A stretch of 64,000 bases of DNA from Bacteroides neonati (GTDB lineage Bacteria; Bacteroidota; Bacteroidia; Bacteroidales; Bacteroidaceae). Numbering within the stretch: the stretch's first letter is position 1; each line of letters starts with the position of its first letter. Made by a program: the position numbers and the translations under genes. This document shows, piece by piece, positions 51,858 to 60,181 of this stretch. A model generated the notes under the pieces. The model searched no databases, had not been told where the DNA came from, and saw only the letters and a list, made by a program, of their open reading frames with translations. The DNA is taken from contig NZ_HG726025.1 of assembly GCF_000499785.1 (NCBI RefSeq), positions 1 through 64,000 on the forward strand. The letters run 5' to 3'.

Positions 51858-52546
51858 TTGTCGCCTGTCTGTCCTACGGGATATGGCTTGTCGGTGATGC
51901 GGTGTATCGTAGACTTCGACCAAAGAAAAAAACGCTTCCTAAGAAACCAAAACGACACCTCTCTGGGGAACAATTATTAGGTAAGTGTCGCTATGAGGTA
52001 GGACAAAAGCAGACAAATGTATCCACTTATCCGAAAGCGGAACAAGCTATGGATAAAGAACATATATTTGCTCCCGATAAGAAAAACGAGTCACCCGAAC
52101 CACTCCATTATGAGGAGTCGAACGAGGAGTTCTCAGGGTTGGAAATACCAGTTGTGTCATTGGAGTACGATCCAGAGACAGTGGAAAATGATAACTCTAA
52201 TCTTGGGGAAGAGGCGGAGGAAATCATACCTGCTGCCGACGGGAAAGTGGAATTAGCGGTAGGCGATGGTGTTAATTGGGAGGCATGGGCAGAGGCGTTG
52301 AGTGTGATTAGTCGCACAGATGCTACCCCAGACCAGATAGCGAAAGCCGGAGAGCTACTGCATCAGTCCGAGGGCAACGACATCGTGGATAAGTTACGAA
52401 GTGAGCCGCAGCGATCACAGAGAGTTGATGAACTGATATGCTCCTACTTCGAGAGACGATCCAAGGCGAGGATAACGGAAGAGAACCCTTTCGCCGAAAC
52501 CACAGGGGTGGCGGGTGACTTTGATATTAGAAACTACATAAATTAA
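51842..52546 (+). CDS. Membrane-anchored protein, partner of the second ParA
   Basis: Start at 51842 overlaps the ParA stop by 16 bases. The 234-residue protein opens with a membrane helix (MWEILIVACLSYGIWLVGDA), then a basic stretch, an acidic linker and a helical C-terminal domain (WEAWAEALSVISRTDATPDQ; RVDELICSYFERRSKARITE) ending DFDIRNYIN. Layout and end resemble the protein at 50439. It may anchor ParA to the membrane. The family is not recognised. Confidence 0.6.
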   Translation: MWEILIVACLSYGIWLVGDAVYRRLRPKKKTLPKKPKRHLSGEQLLGKCRYEVGQKQTNVSTYPKAEQAMDKEHIFAPDKKNESPEPLHYEESNEEFSGLEIPVVSLEYDPETVENDNSNLGEEAEEIIPAADGKVELAVGDGVNWEAWAEALSVISRTDATPDQIAKAGELLHQSEGNDIVDKLRSEPQRSQRVDELICSYFERRSKARITEENPFAETTGVAGDFDIRNYIN

Positions 52547-52588
52547 AAAGATGAGAAAAATTGATTATGGATAGTGCGATGAGTGCCT

Positions 52589-52648
52589 CCACTAAAATCC
52601 AAAAGTAAAAACAGTATTAACCGCCGTGAGGATTATCCAACCTCACGG
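52589..52648 (+). repeat. Shared leader motif, copy 5, with hairpin before traE
   Basis: CCACTAAAATCC plus AAAAGTAAAA (52589-52610) is followed by CCGTGAGG-N9-CCTCACGG (52624-52648), a perfect 8-bp stem 20 bases before the traE ATG. This copy and the one at 17583 share about 40 bases. Confidence 0.85.
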
Positions 52649-52668
52649 TACAAATCAGAAATCATTTT

Positions 52669-52968
52669 ATGACTAAGAAACAGATTTTATTCTCGGCAGC
52701 CTGCATCTTGGCTGCATCCTCCGCAATGGCACAGGGAAACGGCATGGCGGGTATCTCCGAAGCCACCAATATGGTGACATCATATTTTGACCCTGCTACC
52801 AAACTTATTTATGCCATCGGAGCCGTCGTGGGTTTGATTGGTGGAGTTAAGGTGTATGGGAAGTTTTCTTCGGGCGACCCCGATACATCAAAGACCGCAG
52901 CCTCGTGGTTCGGTGCGTGTATCTTCCTGATTGTAGCCGCTACCATTCTCCGCTCATTCTTCTTATAA
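52669..52968 (+). CDS. traE: TraE, DUF4134 membrane protein (VirB2-like)
   Basis: The 99-residue protein has a signal peptide (FSAACILAASSAMAQ) and two membrane helices (LIYAIGAVVGLIGGVKVYGK; ACIFLIVAATILRSFFL) with the short polar loop SSGDPDTSKTA. It matches DUF4134, TraE of CTnDOT, and resembles VirB2 pilins in size and topology. The leader hairpin before it sets it apart from the ParA block. TraF follows after 9 bases. Confidence 0.9.
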   Translation: MTKKQILFSAACILAASSAMAQGNGMAGISEATNMVTSYFDPATKLIYAIGAVVGLIGGVKVYGKFSSGDPDTSKTAASWFGACIFLIVAATILRSFFL

Positions 52969-52977
52969 TATAAGGTT

Positions 52978-53298
52978 ATGGCAGAGTTTCCAATCAATAG
53001 AGGGATTGGAAAATCGGTTGAGTTCAAAGGGCTGAAAAGTCAATATTTGTTCATCTTCGTGGGTGGACTGCTGGCGACTTTCGTCCTTTTTGTAATCATG
53101 TACATGGTTGGTATCAACCAATGGGTATGTATTGGTTTCGGGGTGGTTGCCGCATCAGTTCTGGTGTGGCAGACCTTCGCTCTGAACGCCAAATATGGTG
53201 AACATGGGCTAATGAAAGTAGCCGCCACCAAGAGCCATCCCAAGTACATCATCAACCGCCGAAAATTCCCTCGACTAATCAAACGTAAGAAGATATGA
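52978..53298 (+). CDS. traF: TraF, DUF4133 protein (VirB3-like)
   Basis: The 106-residue protein starts FPINRGIGKSVEFKGLKSQY, typical of DUF4133, then has two membrane helices (LFIFVGGLLATFVLFVIMYM; VCIGFGVVAASVLVWQTFAL) and a basic C-terminus. VirB3-like proteins work with the VirB4 ATPase; the gene overlaps traG by 4 bases, which supports that. Confidence 0.9.
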   Translation: MAEFPINRGIGKSVEFKGLKSQYLFIFVGGLLATFVLFVIMYMVGINQWVCIGFGVVAASVLVWQTFALNAKYGEHGLMKVAATKSHPKYIINRRKFPRLIKRKKI

Positions 53299-55799
53299 GA
53301 CAAACATTAAAAGCAACCACCTTAGAGAGTAAGTTTCCGCTACTCTCAGTGGAACACGATGTAATCGTGAGCAAGGATGCCGATATAACGGTAGGGTTTC
53401 GGGTAGAACTACCCGAACTCTACACCGTCACCTCGGCAGAGTATGAAGCCATTCATGGCTCATGGGTCAAGGCAGTAAAGGTGCTGCCGGATTATAGTAT
53501 AGTGTACAAACAGGATTGGTATATAAAGGAGAGCTACACCCCGAAAATTGACGGAGATATGAGTTTTCTATCCCGTTCATTTGAACGTCATTTCAATGAA
53601 CGCCCCTTTTTGAACCATATCTGTTATCTGTTCCTGACCAAAACCACCAAAGAGCGGAGTCGTACCCAAAGCAATTTTTCGACCCTTTGTCGTGGATTCA
53701 TTATCCCCAAAGAAATTAAGGATAAGGAAGCGATAACAAAGTTTTTGGAGGCAGTCGGACAGTTTGAAAGCATTATGAATGATAGTGGTTTTGTGAAACT
53801 GCATCGCCTGACCACCGACGAAATCGTCGGGACGGACACGCAGGCAGGAGTTATCGAAAAACATTTCTCGTTGTCCCAAACCGACACCACTACGCTCGAA
53901 GATATAGCGATGAGTGCCGACGGAATGCGTATCGGGGATAACTATCTCTGTATGCACACCCTTTCGGATGTGGAGGATTTGCCCAGTACGGTGGCTACCG
54001 ATATGCGATACGAAAAACTTTCGACCGATCGCAGCGACTGCCGCTTATCCTTTGCCTCACCTGTTGGGTTGATGCTATCATGTAACCACGTCTATAATCA
54101 ATACTTATTTATAGATGACAGTGCGGCGAACCTACAAAACTTTGAGAAAGCCGCAAGGAATATGCACTCTCTATCGAGGTATAGCAGAAGCAACCAAATT
54201 AATAAAGAATGGATAGAACAGTATCTAAATGAGGCTCATAGCTATGGACTGACTTCTATCCGTGCCCATTGTAATGTGATGTCGTGGAGTGACGATAAAG
54301 AGGAACTCAAACACATCAAAAATGATGTGGGTAGCCAGTTGGCTCTTATGGAGTGTAAGCCCCGACACAATACGGTGGATGCACCAACATTATTCTGGGC
54401 AGCCATTCCCGGCAATGCTGCCGACTTTCCTGCGGAAGAGAGTTTTTACACCTTCATCGAACAAGCGTTGTGCTTTTTCACAGGAGAAACTAACTACAAA
54501 AACTCTCCTTCACCCTTTGGTATTAAGATGGTGGATAGGGTAAGCGGTAAGCCGCTGCACTTAGATATCTCCGATTTGCCAATGAAAAAGGGAATTATAA
54601 CCAACCGAAACAAATTTGTTTTAGGACCAAGCGGCAGCGGAAAATCATTCTTTATGAACCACCTTGTACGCCAATATTACGAGCAGGGGACGCACGTGGT
54701 ACTCATCGACACCGGAAATTCTTATCAAGGACTTTGTGAGATGATAAACCGAAAGACGCACGGGCAGGATGGTGTTTATTTCACCTACACCGAAGAGAAG
54801 CCTATCTCATTCAACCCATTCTATACGGACGACTACATCTTTGATGTAGAGAAAAAGGATAGTATCAAAACATTGCTGCTCACCCTATGGAAGAGTGAAG
54901 ATGCCCAAATATCCAAGACAGAATCTGGCGAGCTGGGAAGTGCAGTAACGGCGTACATTGATAGAATAAAGGCAGACCGAACTATTACACCAAACTTCAA
55001 TACTTTCTATGAATTTATGCGGGATGTCTATCGCAAAGATTTAGATCATAGGGATATAAAGGTAGATAAAGAAGATTTTAATATCGACAACTTTCTGACA
55101 ACGCTCAGGCAGTATTATCGTGGTGGACGATTTGACTTTCTTTTGAACTCTAATAAGAACATCGACCTACTCTCTAAACGCTTCATAGTCTTTGAAATTG
55201 ATGCGATTAAGGAAAATAAAGAGCTTTTCCCTGTGGTAACAATCATCATAATGGAAGCCTTTATCAACAAGCTACGACGACTGAAAGGTGTCAGAAAACA
55301 GCTTATCGTGGAGGAGGCTTGGAAAGCTCTTTCATCTGCTAATATGGCAGAGTATCTTCGCTATATGTACAAAACAGTTCGTAAATATTTCGGTGAAGCG
55401 ATAGTTGTAACACAGGAGGTGGACGATATTATTTCAAGTCCCGTGGTTAAAGAAGCAATCATCAATAATTCTGATTGCAAAATTCTCCTCGACCAACGAA
55501 AGTACATGAACAAGTTCGATGCTATTCAAGCCCTATTGGGACTTACCGACAAAGAGCGAGCACAGATACTCTCCATCAATATGGCAAATAATCCGAGCCG
55601 ACTATATAAAGAGGTGTGGATCGGACTGGGCGGAACACAGTCAGCCGTCTATGCCACAGAAGTTTCGGCGGAAGAGTACCTTGTGTACACCACTGAAGAA
55701 CTTGAAAAGATGGAAGTTATGAACCTATCCGAAAAGCTCGGCGGAGATATTGAAACGGCGATAAAACAACTTGCAGACCAAAAACGAAGTAAAAAATAA
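53295..55799 (+). CDS. traG: TraG, VirB4-type conjugation ATPase
   Basis: The 834-residue protein has the VirB4 N-terminal domain and a C-terminal RecA-like ATPase with Walker A VLGPSGSGKSFFMNHLV (residues about 442-458) and LIVEEAWKALSSANMAEYLR (Walker B). It energises channel assembly and substrate transfer. In CTnDOT nomenclature this is TraG, not to be confused with the VirD4-like coupling protein, which is MobC here. Its length is normal for the family. Confidence 0.95.
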   Translation: MRQTLKATTLESKFPLLSVEHDVIVSKDADITVGFRVELPELYTVTSAEYEAIHGSWVKAVKVLPDYSIVYKQDWYIKESYTPKIDGDMSFLSRSFERHFNERPFLNHICYLFLTKTTKERSRTQSNFSTLCRGFIIPKEIKDKEAITKFLEAVGQFESIMNDSGFVKLHRLTTDEIVGTDTQAGVIEKHFSLSQTDTTTLEDIAMSADGMRIGDNYLCMHTLSDVEDLPSTVATDMRYEKLSTDRSDCRLSFASPVGLMLSCNHVYNQYLFIDDSAANLQNFEKAARNMHSLSRYSRSNQINKEWIEQYLNEAHSYGLTSIRAHCNVMSWSDDKEELKHIKNDVGSQLALMECKPRHNTVDAPTLFWAAIPGNAADFPAEESFYTFIEQALCFFTGETNYKNSPSPFGIKMVDRVSGKPLHLDISDLPMKKGIITNRNKFVLGPSGSGKSFFMNHLVRQYYEQGTHVVLIDTGNSYQGLCEMINRKTHGQDGVYFTYTEEKPISFNPFYTDDYIFDVEKKDSIKTLLLTLWKSEDAQISKTESGELGSAVTAYIDRIKADRTITPNFNTFYEFMRDVYRKDLDHRDIKVDKEDFNIDNFLTTLRQYYRGGRFDFLLNSNKNIDLLSKRFIVFEIDAIKENKELFPVVTIIIMEAFINKLRRLKGVRKQLIVEEAWKALSSANMAEYLRYMYKTVRKYFGEAIVVTQEVDDIISSPVVKEAIINNSDCKILLDQRKYMNKFDAIQALLGLTDKERAQILSINMANNPSRLYKEVWIGLGGTQSAVYATEVSAEEYLVYTTEELEKMEVMNLSEKLGGDIETAIKQLADQKRSKK

Positions 55800-55810
55800 A
55801 ACCAATCAAA

Positions 55811-56176
55811 ATGAATACAATTTCAAAAGAGCAACTATTACAGTTGGCGAAATGTACCCTTGCCATTACGACCATTTTCCTGACCGCTTGTGGTGATATA
55901 AAAGAGGTAGATATAGGTGAAATATGTGGTAACTGGGTCAGCACCACCGGAAAACCCGACGTACTAATTTTCAAAGAGGGCGATATTTTCAAACTTACCC
56001 TGTTCCGAAAAAAGAGCGTTACTCGAAAGATTAAGCCCGAAACATTTTTGATTGTACAAGAGAATGACAACCTGTTTATCAATACAGGGTTTCGGATTGA
56101 TATAGCATATAATGAGGTTACCGATGTGCTGACCTTCTCACCAAATGGCGACTATACCAGAGCAAGCGAAAAGTAA
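55811..56176 (+). CDS. DUF3876 lipoprotein (TraH position)
   Basis: The 121-residue protein has a lipobox-like IFLTACGD near residue 27 and a small beta-rich domain (GNWVSTTGKPDVLIFKEGDI; LTFSPNGDYTRAS) matching DUF3876. It lies between traG and traI. It may sit on the outer or inner membrane as part of the channel. The function is unknown. Confidence 0.8.
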   Translation: MNTISKEQLLQLAKCTLAITTIFLTACGDIKEVDIGEICGNWVSTTGKPDVLIFKEGDIFKLTLFRKKSVTRKIKPETFLIVQENDNLFINTGFRIDIAYNEVTDVLTFSPNGDYTRASEK

Positions 56177-56180
56177 CAAA

Positions 56181-56200
56181 CCACTAAAATCCATAGTAAA
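56181..56200 (+). repeat. Shared leader motif, copy 6
   Basis: CCACTAAAATCC plus ATAGTAAA ends exactly at the traI ATG at 56201, 4 bases after the stop of the previous gene. Confidence 0.9.
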
Positions 56201-56830
56201 ATGAAAGTAAAAACTCTTATGGTATGTATGAGCTTAATGCTCTGTACATACAGTGCGAAAGCCCAATGGGCGGTGATTGACCCAGCTAACTTGGCACAAG
56301 GGATTGTCAATGCTACAAAAAACATCGTGCAGACCTCATCGACTGCCAGTAATATGTTGTCGAATTTTAAGGAAACAGTAAAGGTGTATGAGCAAGGGAA
56401 AAAATATTACGATGCCCTGAAGTCGGTAAACAATTTGGTCAAAGATGCCCGTAAGGTTCAACAAACCATCTTGATGGTGGGCGAAATATCGGATGTCTAC
56501 GTGATAAACTTCCAACGTATGATGCGGGATAAGAACTACACCGTTGAGGAATTGGGGGCAATCGCCTTTGGCTATACCAAACTTCTCGAAGAGAGTGCCG
56601 GACTGCTGACTGAACTCAAAGGAATCGTGAATATAAGTACCCTCTCGATGAGCGACAAGGAACGGATGGATATGATTAATGGTATCTATAATAACGTAAA
56701 GAGCTATCGCAGCTTAGTGGGTTACTACACCAATAAGAATATTGCCGTTAGCTATCTACGCTCAAAGAAGTCAGGCGATACCGCTCGAGTTATGGCTCTC
56801 TACGGCAATGCTAACGACAGATATTGGTAA
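56201..56830 (+). CDS. traI: TraI, DUF4141 protein
   Basis: The 209-residue protein has a signal peptide (VCMSLMLCTYSAKAQ) and then a mainly helical domain starting WAVIDPANLAQGIVNATKNI, typical of DUF4141 and loosely like VirB5. It follows the DUF3876 gene and precedes traJ by 3 bases. The C-terminal helices end RVMALYGNANDRYW. Confidence 0.9.
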   Translation: MKVKTLMVCMSLMLCTYSAKAQWAVIDPANLAQGIVNATKNIVQTSSTASNMLSNFKETVKVYEQGKKYYDALKSVNNLVKDARKVQQTILMVGEISDVYVINFQRMMRDKNYTVEELGAIAFGYTKLLEESAGLLTELKGIVNISTLSMSDKERMDMINGIYNNVKSYRSLVGYYTNKNIAVSYLRSKKSGDTARVMALYGNANDRYW

Positions 56831-56833
56831 GCC

Positions 56834-57859
56834 ATGATATTAGCAGCCGTTGAATTTGAAAACCTACACCAGATTTTAAGAAATCTATATGTAGAGATGA
56901 TGCCCCTCTGCTCGAATATGGCAGGGGTGGCTAAAGGGATAGCAGGACTCGGAGCATTGTTCTATGTGGCGATGCGTGTATGGCACTCACTGGCACAAGC
57001 CGAACCGATTGATGTCTACCCGATGCTCCGACCCTTTGCCATTGGCTTGTGTATTATGTTCTTTCCTACCATTGTGCTGGGAACGATTAACGGGGTTATG
57101 AGTCCTGTTGTTCAAGGGACGCACCAGATGCTGGAAACACAGACCTTTGATATGAATAAATATCAGCAACAGAAAGATAAGCTCGAACACGAGGCGATGA
57201 TGCGTAACCCCGAAACGGCTTACTTAGTAAGTAATGAAGAGTTTGATAAGAAAATCGAAGAGTTGGGCTGGGGCGTGAAAGATATAGCCACGATGGGTGG
57301 GATGTATGTTGAGCGAAGCATGTACAATATGCAAAAGTCATTCAGGGATGGTTTTCGATACCTATTGGAACTTCTTTTTGCCGCTGCCGCCCTGCTCATC
57401 GACACGATACGTACATTCTTTTTAATCGTTTTGGCGATTCTCGGTCCCATCGCCTTTGCTATTTCGGTCTGGGATGGTTTTCAATCCACTATGACACAGT
57501 GGATAACGAGATACATAAGTGTCTACCTGTGGCTACCTGTATCGGATCTATTCAGTTCGGTGCTTGCCAAAATCCAAATTTTGATGCTCCAAAACGATAT
57601 TAAGGAGATGGAGAGTAACCCCGCCTTCTCACCTGATGCCAGCAATAGTGTATTTCTGGTATTTATGATAATTGGTATCATTGGCTACTTTACCATCCCA
57701 ACTGTTGCAGGGTGGATTATCCAAGCTGGAGGTGGTGGGAACTATGGTAAGAATGTAAACAATGCAGCGTCTTATGCGGGTGGAAAAGTCAGCGGAGCAG
57801 CAGGAGCGGCAACAGGTGCAGCAGCCGGAAACATAGGTGGTAGATTACTTGGTAAATAG
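56834..57859 (+). CDS. traJ: TraJ, VirB6-like membrane protein
   Basis: The 341-residue protein has about six to eight membrane helices (for example FAIGLCIMFFPTIVLGTING and TFFLIVLAILGPIAFAISVW) with the VirB6/TrbL-like WDGFQSTMTQWITRYISVYL. Its Gly/Ala/Asn-rich tail (NYGKNVNNAASYAGGKVSGA) is probably disordered. It forms part of the inner-membrane channel. Confidence 0.92.
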   Translation: MILAAVEFENLHQILRNLYVEMMPLCSNMAGVAKGIAGLGALFYVAMRVWHSLAQAEPIDVYPMLRPFAIGLCIMFFPTIVLGTINGVMSPVVQGTHQMLETQTFDMNKYQQQKDKLEHEAMMRNPETAYLVSNEEFDKKIEELGWGVKDIATMGGMYVERSMYNMQKSFRDGFRYLLELLFAAAALLIDTIRTFFLIVLAILGPIAFAISVWDGFQSTMTQWITRYISVYLWLPVSDLFSSVLAKIQILMLQNDIKEMESNPAFSPDASNSVFLVFMIIGIIGYFTIPTVAGWIIQAGGGGNYGKNVNNAASYAGGKVSGAAGAATGAAAGNIGGRLLGK

Positions 57860-57900
57860 TGGTGAACCACCGCAGGCAATTAATTTAATAAAAACAGAAT

Positions 57901-58524
57901 ATGGAATTTAAGTCATTAAAAAACATCGAGAGTAGTTTCAAACAGATCCGACTCTTCGCCATCATCTTCATTTGCTTGTGTGTAGGCATTGCAGGATACT
58001 CCATTTGGAGTTCCTACAATTTTGCCGAAGCACAAAGACAGAAGATTTATGTGCTGGACGGTGGTAAATCGTTAATGCTCGCCCTTTCGCAGGACTTGTC
58101 TCAAAACCGACCAGTCGAAGCAAGGGAACACATAAAACGGTTTCACGAGTTGTTCTTTACGCTCTCGCCCGACAAAAGTGCGATAGAAAATAACATCAAA
58201 CGGGCATTGCAACTTGCTGACAAGAGTGCCTTTATCTACTACAACGACTTTTCGGAAAAGGGTTATTATAATCGTATTATTGCAGGAAATGTGAATCAAT
58301 CTTTACAGGTAGATAGTATCTCGTGCGATTTTGACCACTATCCCTACAAGGCAATCACTTACGCCCGTCAGATGATAATCCGTGAAAGTAATATAACCGA
58401 GAGAAGTTTGATTACAAGGTGTAATCTACTCAATTCAGTGAGAAGTGATAATAATCCGCATGGCTTCACCATTGAAGCCTTTGAAATTGTGGAAAATAAG
58501 GATATTAAAGTAATGAAACGATGA
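57901..58524 (+). CDS. traK: TraK, VirB8-like membrane protein
   Basis: The 207-residue protein has one N-terminal membrane helix (LFAIIFICLCVGIAGYSIWS) and a periplasmic domain with the VirB8/TraK pattern. It starts 41 bases after traJ. Its stop overlaps traL by 4 bases. VirB8-like proteins nucleate channel assembly. Confidence 0.92.
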   Translation: MEFKSLKNIESSFKQIRLFAIIFICLCVGIAGYSIWSSYNFAEAQRQKIYVLDGGKSLMLALSQDLSQNRPVEAREHIKRFHELFFTLSPDKSAIENNIKRALQLADKSAFIYYNDFSEKGYYNRIIAGNVNQSLQVDSISCDFDHYPYKAITYARQMIIRESNITERSLITRCNLLNSVRSDNNPHGFTIEAFEIVENKDIKVMKR

Positions 58525-58796
58525 GAAAGTATATCGTAAGAATACAGGATTGGGTGGATGACAATCTCCGCCGTCTGTGTGGTCGGATAACACCCGAAAA
58601 GCGGTTGGCTGTATTGCTGACAATGTTTCTTTTCTTTGGCATCACCTCTATCTACATCTTCGTGAGTGCGATTTACAATATCGGAAAAAACGAGGGACAG
58701 CAAATAGAAATCGAGCATATCCAGATGCTCGAACTGCAAAAAAAAGATAGTATTAATCAATTAAAATTTTACAATGATGGAAGAGAACAAAATTGA
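58521..58796 (+). CDS. traL: TraL, DUF3989 membrane protein
   Basis: The 91-residue protein has one membrane helix (AVLLTMFLFFGITSIYIFVS) between basic and acidic ends, typical of DUF3989 (TraL). It overlaps traK by 4 bases and traM by 23 bases, so the three are translationally linked. Confidence 0.88.
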   Translation: MRKYIVRIQDWVDDNLRRLCGRITPEKRLAVLLTMFLFFGITSIYIFVSAIYNIGKNEGQQIEIEHIQMLELQKKDSINQLKFYNDGREQN

Positions 58797-60117
58797 AATC
58801 AAGGCTCGAAATGAGCCTGAACCCAAGAAAGAAAAAACTGAAGAGCAGCGGCAACGAAATAAAAAACGAATTGTGCTACCGATTATCTTCATCCTTTTCG
58901 GTGTGGCAATGTGGCTTATTTTCAAGCCGTCAGCCAAAGATGAGCAAGAGAAAGAGCAACAGCAAGGTTACAACACAGATGTTCCATCGCCGACCAATAA
59001 GCAGATGGCGGACGACAAGAAGACCGCCTACGAGCAGGCTCAAATAGAGCAGAAGCAGGACGCACGCCAGCGACAGATGCAAGACCTCGCCTCAATGTTT
59101 GGAGATGAAACGGAGCCGGTAGTGCCGATTGATGAAGAACCGCAACGGAGTTACGGTGGTGGCGGAGGTAGTGAAAGACCTTACGAGACTATTAAAAGCT
59201 CCAATAACGCCTACAAGGACATCAATCGCACGTTGGGCAACTTCTACGAACAACCCAAAGTAGACCCCGAAAAGGAGGATATGCGTAAGGAGATAGAGGA
59301 GCTTCGGGAGATGGCGTACAACAAGCAGCAGACAGAGCAAGAGGTAGCCGTTGACCAGATGGCACTACTCGAAAAATCCTACCAGCTGGCAGCGAAGTAT
59401 ATGCCGCAGGGACAACCGCAAGGTTTGCCAATGGGCGGAGTGCAGCAGCCAACAGTAGAGGGCAAAGCACCGGAAACGGTCAAGAACGGAAAAGCATTGA
59501 TTAATCCCGTGGGGCAGGTTACGACTTCGGTTGTAACCACCCTTTCACAGCCGATGAGTGATTCGACTTTCATCGCCGAATACTCGAAAGAGCGAAACAT
59601 GGGATTTCATACGGCAGTCGGCACACCTAATAAAATGGATAAAAATACCATCAAGGCGTGTGTACACGATAATCAAACCATTATTGACGGGCAGAGTGTC
59701 CGACTTCGACTACTCGAACCGATGCGTGCCGGAGAGATGGTTATCCCACGCAACGCCCTTGTGACAGGCATGGGTAAAGTGCAAGGCGACAGGCTTGGCA
59801 TTGACATTACCTCGTTGGAATATGCCGGAACGATAATACCTATAGAGCTGGCAGTTTACGATTCAGATGGGCAGGAGGGGATTTTTATTCCCGGCTCTAT
59901 TGAGCTAAACGCCGTGAAAGAGGTTGCCGCCAATATGGGGGCATCACTCGGCACAAGCGTTTCGATAACCAATCAGGGTGCGGGTGACCAACTGCTGACT
60001 GAACTCGGAAAGGGAGCGATACAAGGGGCATCACAGTATATCTCCAAGAAGATGAAGGTAGTAAAAGTCCACCTCAAAGCAGGGTATAACATCCTATTGT
60101 ATCAAGACAAAAATTAG
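58774..60117 (+). CDS. traM: TraM, VirB10-like core protein
   Basis: The 447-residue protein has a cytoplasmic basic tail, one membrane helix (VLPIIFILFGVAMWLIF), a Gln/Glu/Lys-rich periplasmic linker and a C-terminal beta domain (AGEMVIPRNALVTGMGKVQG; VKVHLKAGYNILLYQD), as in VirB10/TrbI proteins. It bridges the inner and outer membranes. The Gly-rich stretch SYGGGGGSERPY marks a flexible hinge. Starting ATG may be 58774 or 58777. Confidence 0.92.
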   Translation: MMEENKIEIKARNEPEPKKEKTEEQRQRNKKRIVLPIIFILFGVAMWLIFKPSAKDEQEKEQQQGYNTDVPSPTNKQMADDKKTAYEQAQIEQKQDARQRQMQDLASMFGDETEPVVPIDEEPQRSYGGGGGSERPYETIKSSNNAYKDINRTLGNFYEQPKVDPEKEDMRKEIEELREMAYNKQQTEQEVAVDQMALLEKSYQLAAKYMPQGQPQGLPMGGVQQPTVEGKAPETVKNGKALINPVGQVTTSVVTTLSQPMSDSTFIAEYSKERNMGFHTAVGTPNKMDKNTIKACVHDNQTIIDGQSVRLRLLEPMRAGEMVIPRNALVTGMGKVQGDRLGIDITSLEYAGTIIPIELAVYDSDGQEGIFIPGSIELNAVKEVAANMGASLGTSVSITNQGAGDQLLTELGKGAIQGASQYISKKMKVVKVHLKAGYNILLYQDKN

Positions 60118-60160
60118 TTCATAGTAATTCAATCAATTATTAATCGGGCAATGTTGCCTA

Positions 60161-60181
60161 CCACTAAAATCCAAAGTAAAA
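60161..60181 (+). repeat. Shared leader motif, copy 7
   Basis: CCACTAAAATCC plus AAAGTAAAA ends at the traN ATG (60182). Confidence 0.9.

Noticed and set aside
52005..52080. Additional match to the paired ATTTGTC motif inside the gene at 51842
   Set aside because: Similarity is short, inside a coding region and with altered spacing; chance is likely.
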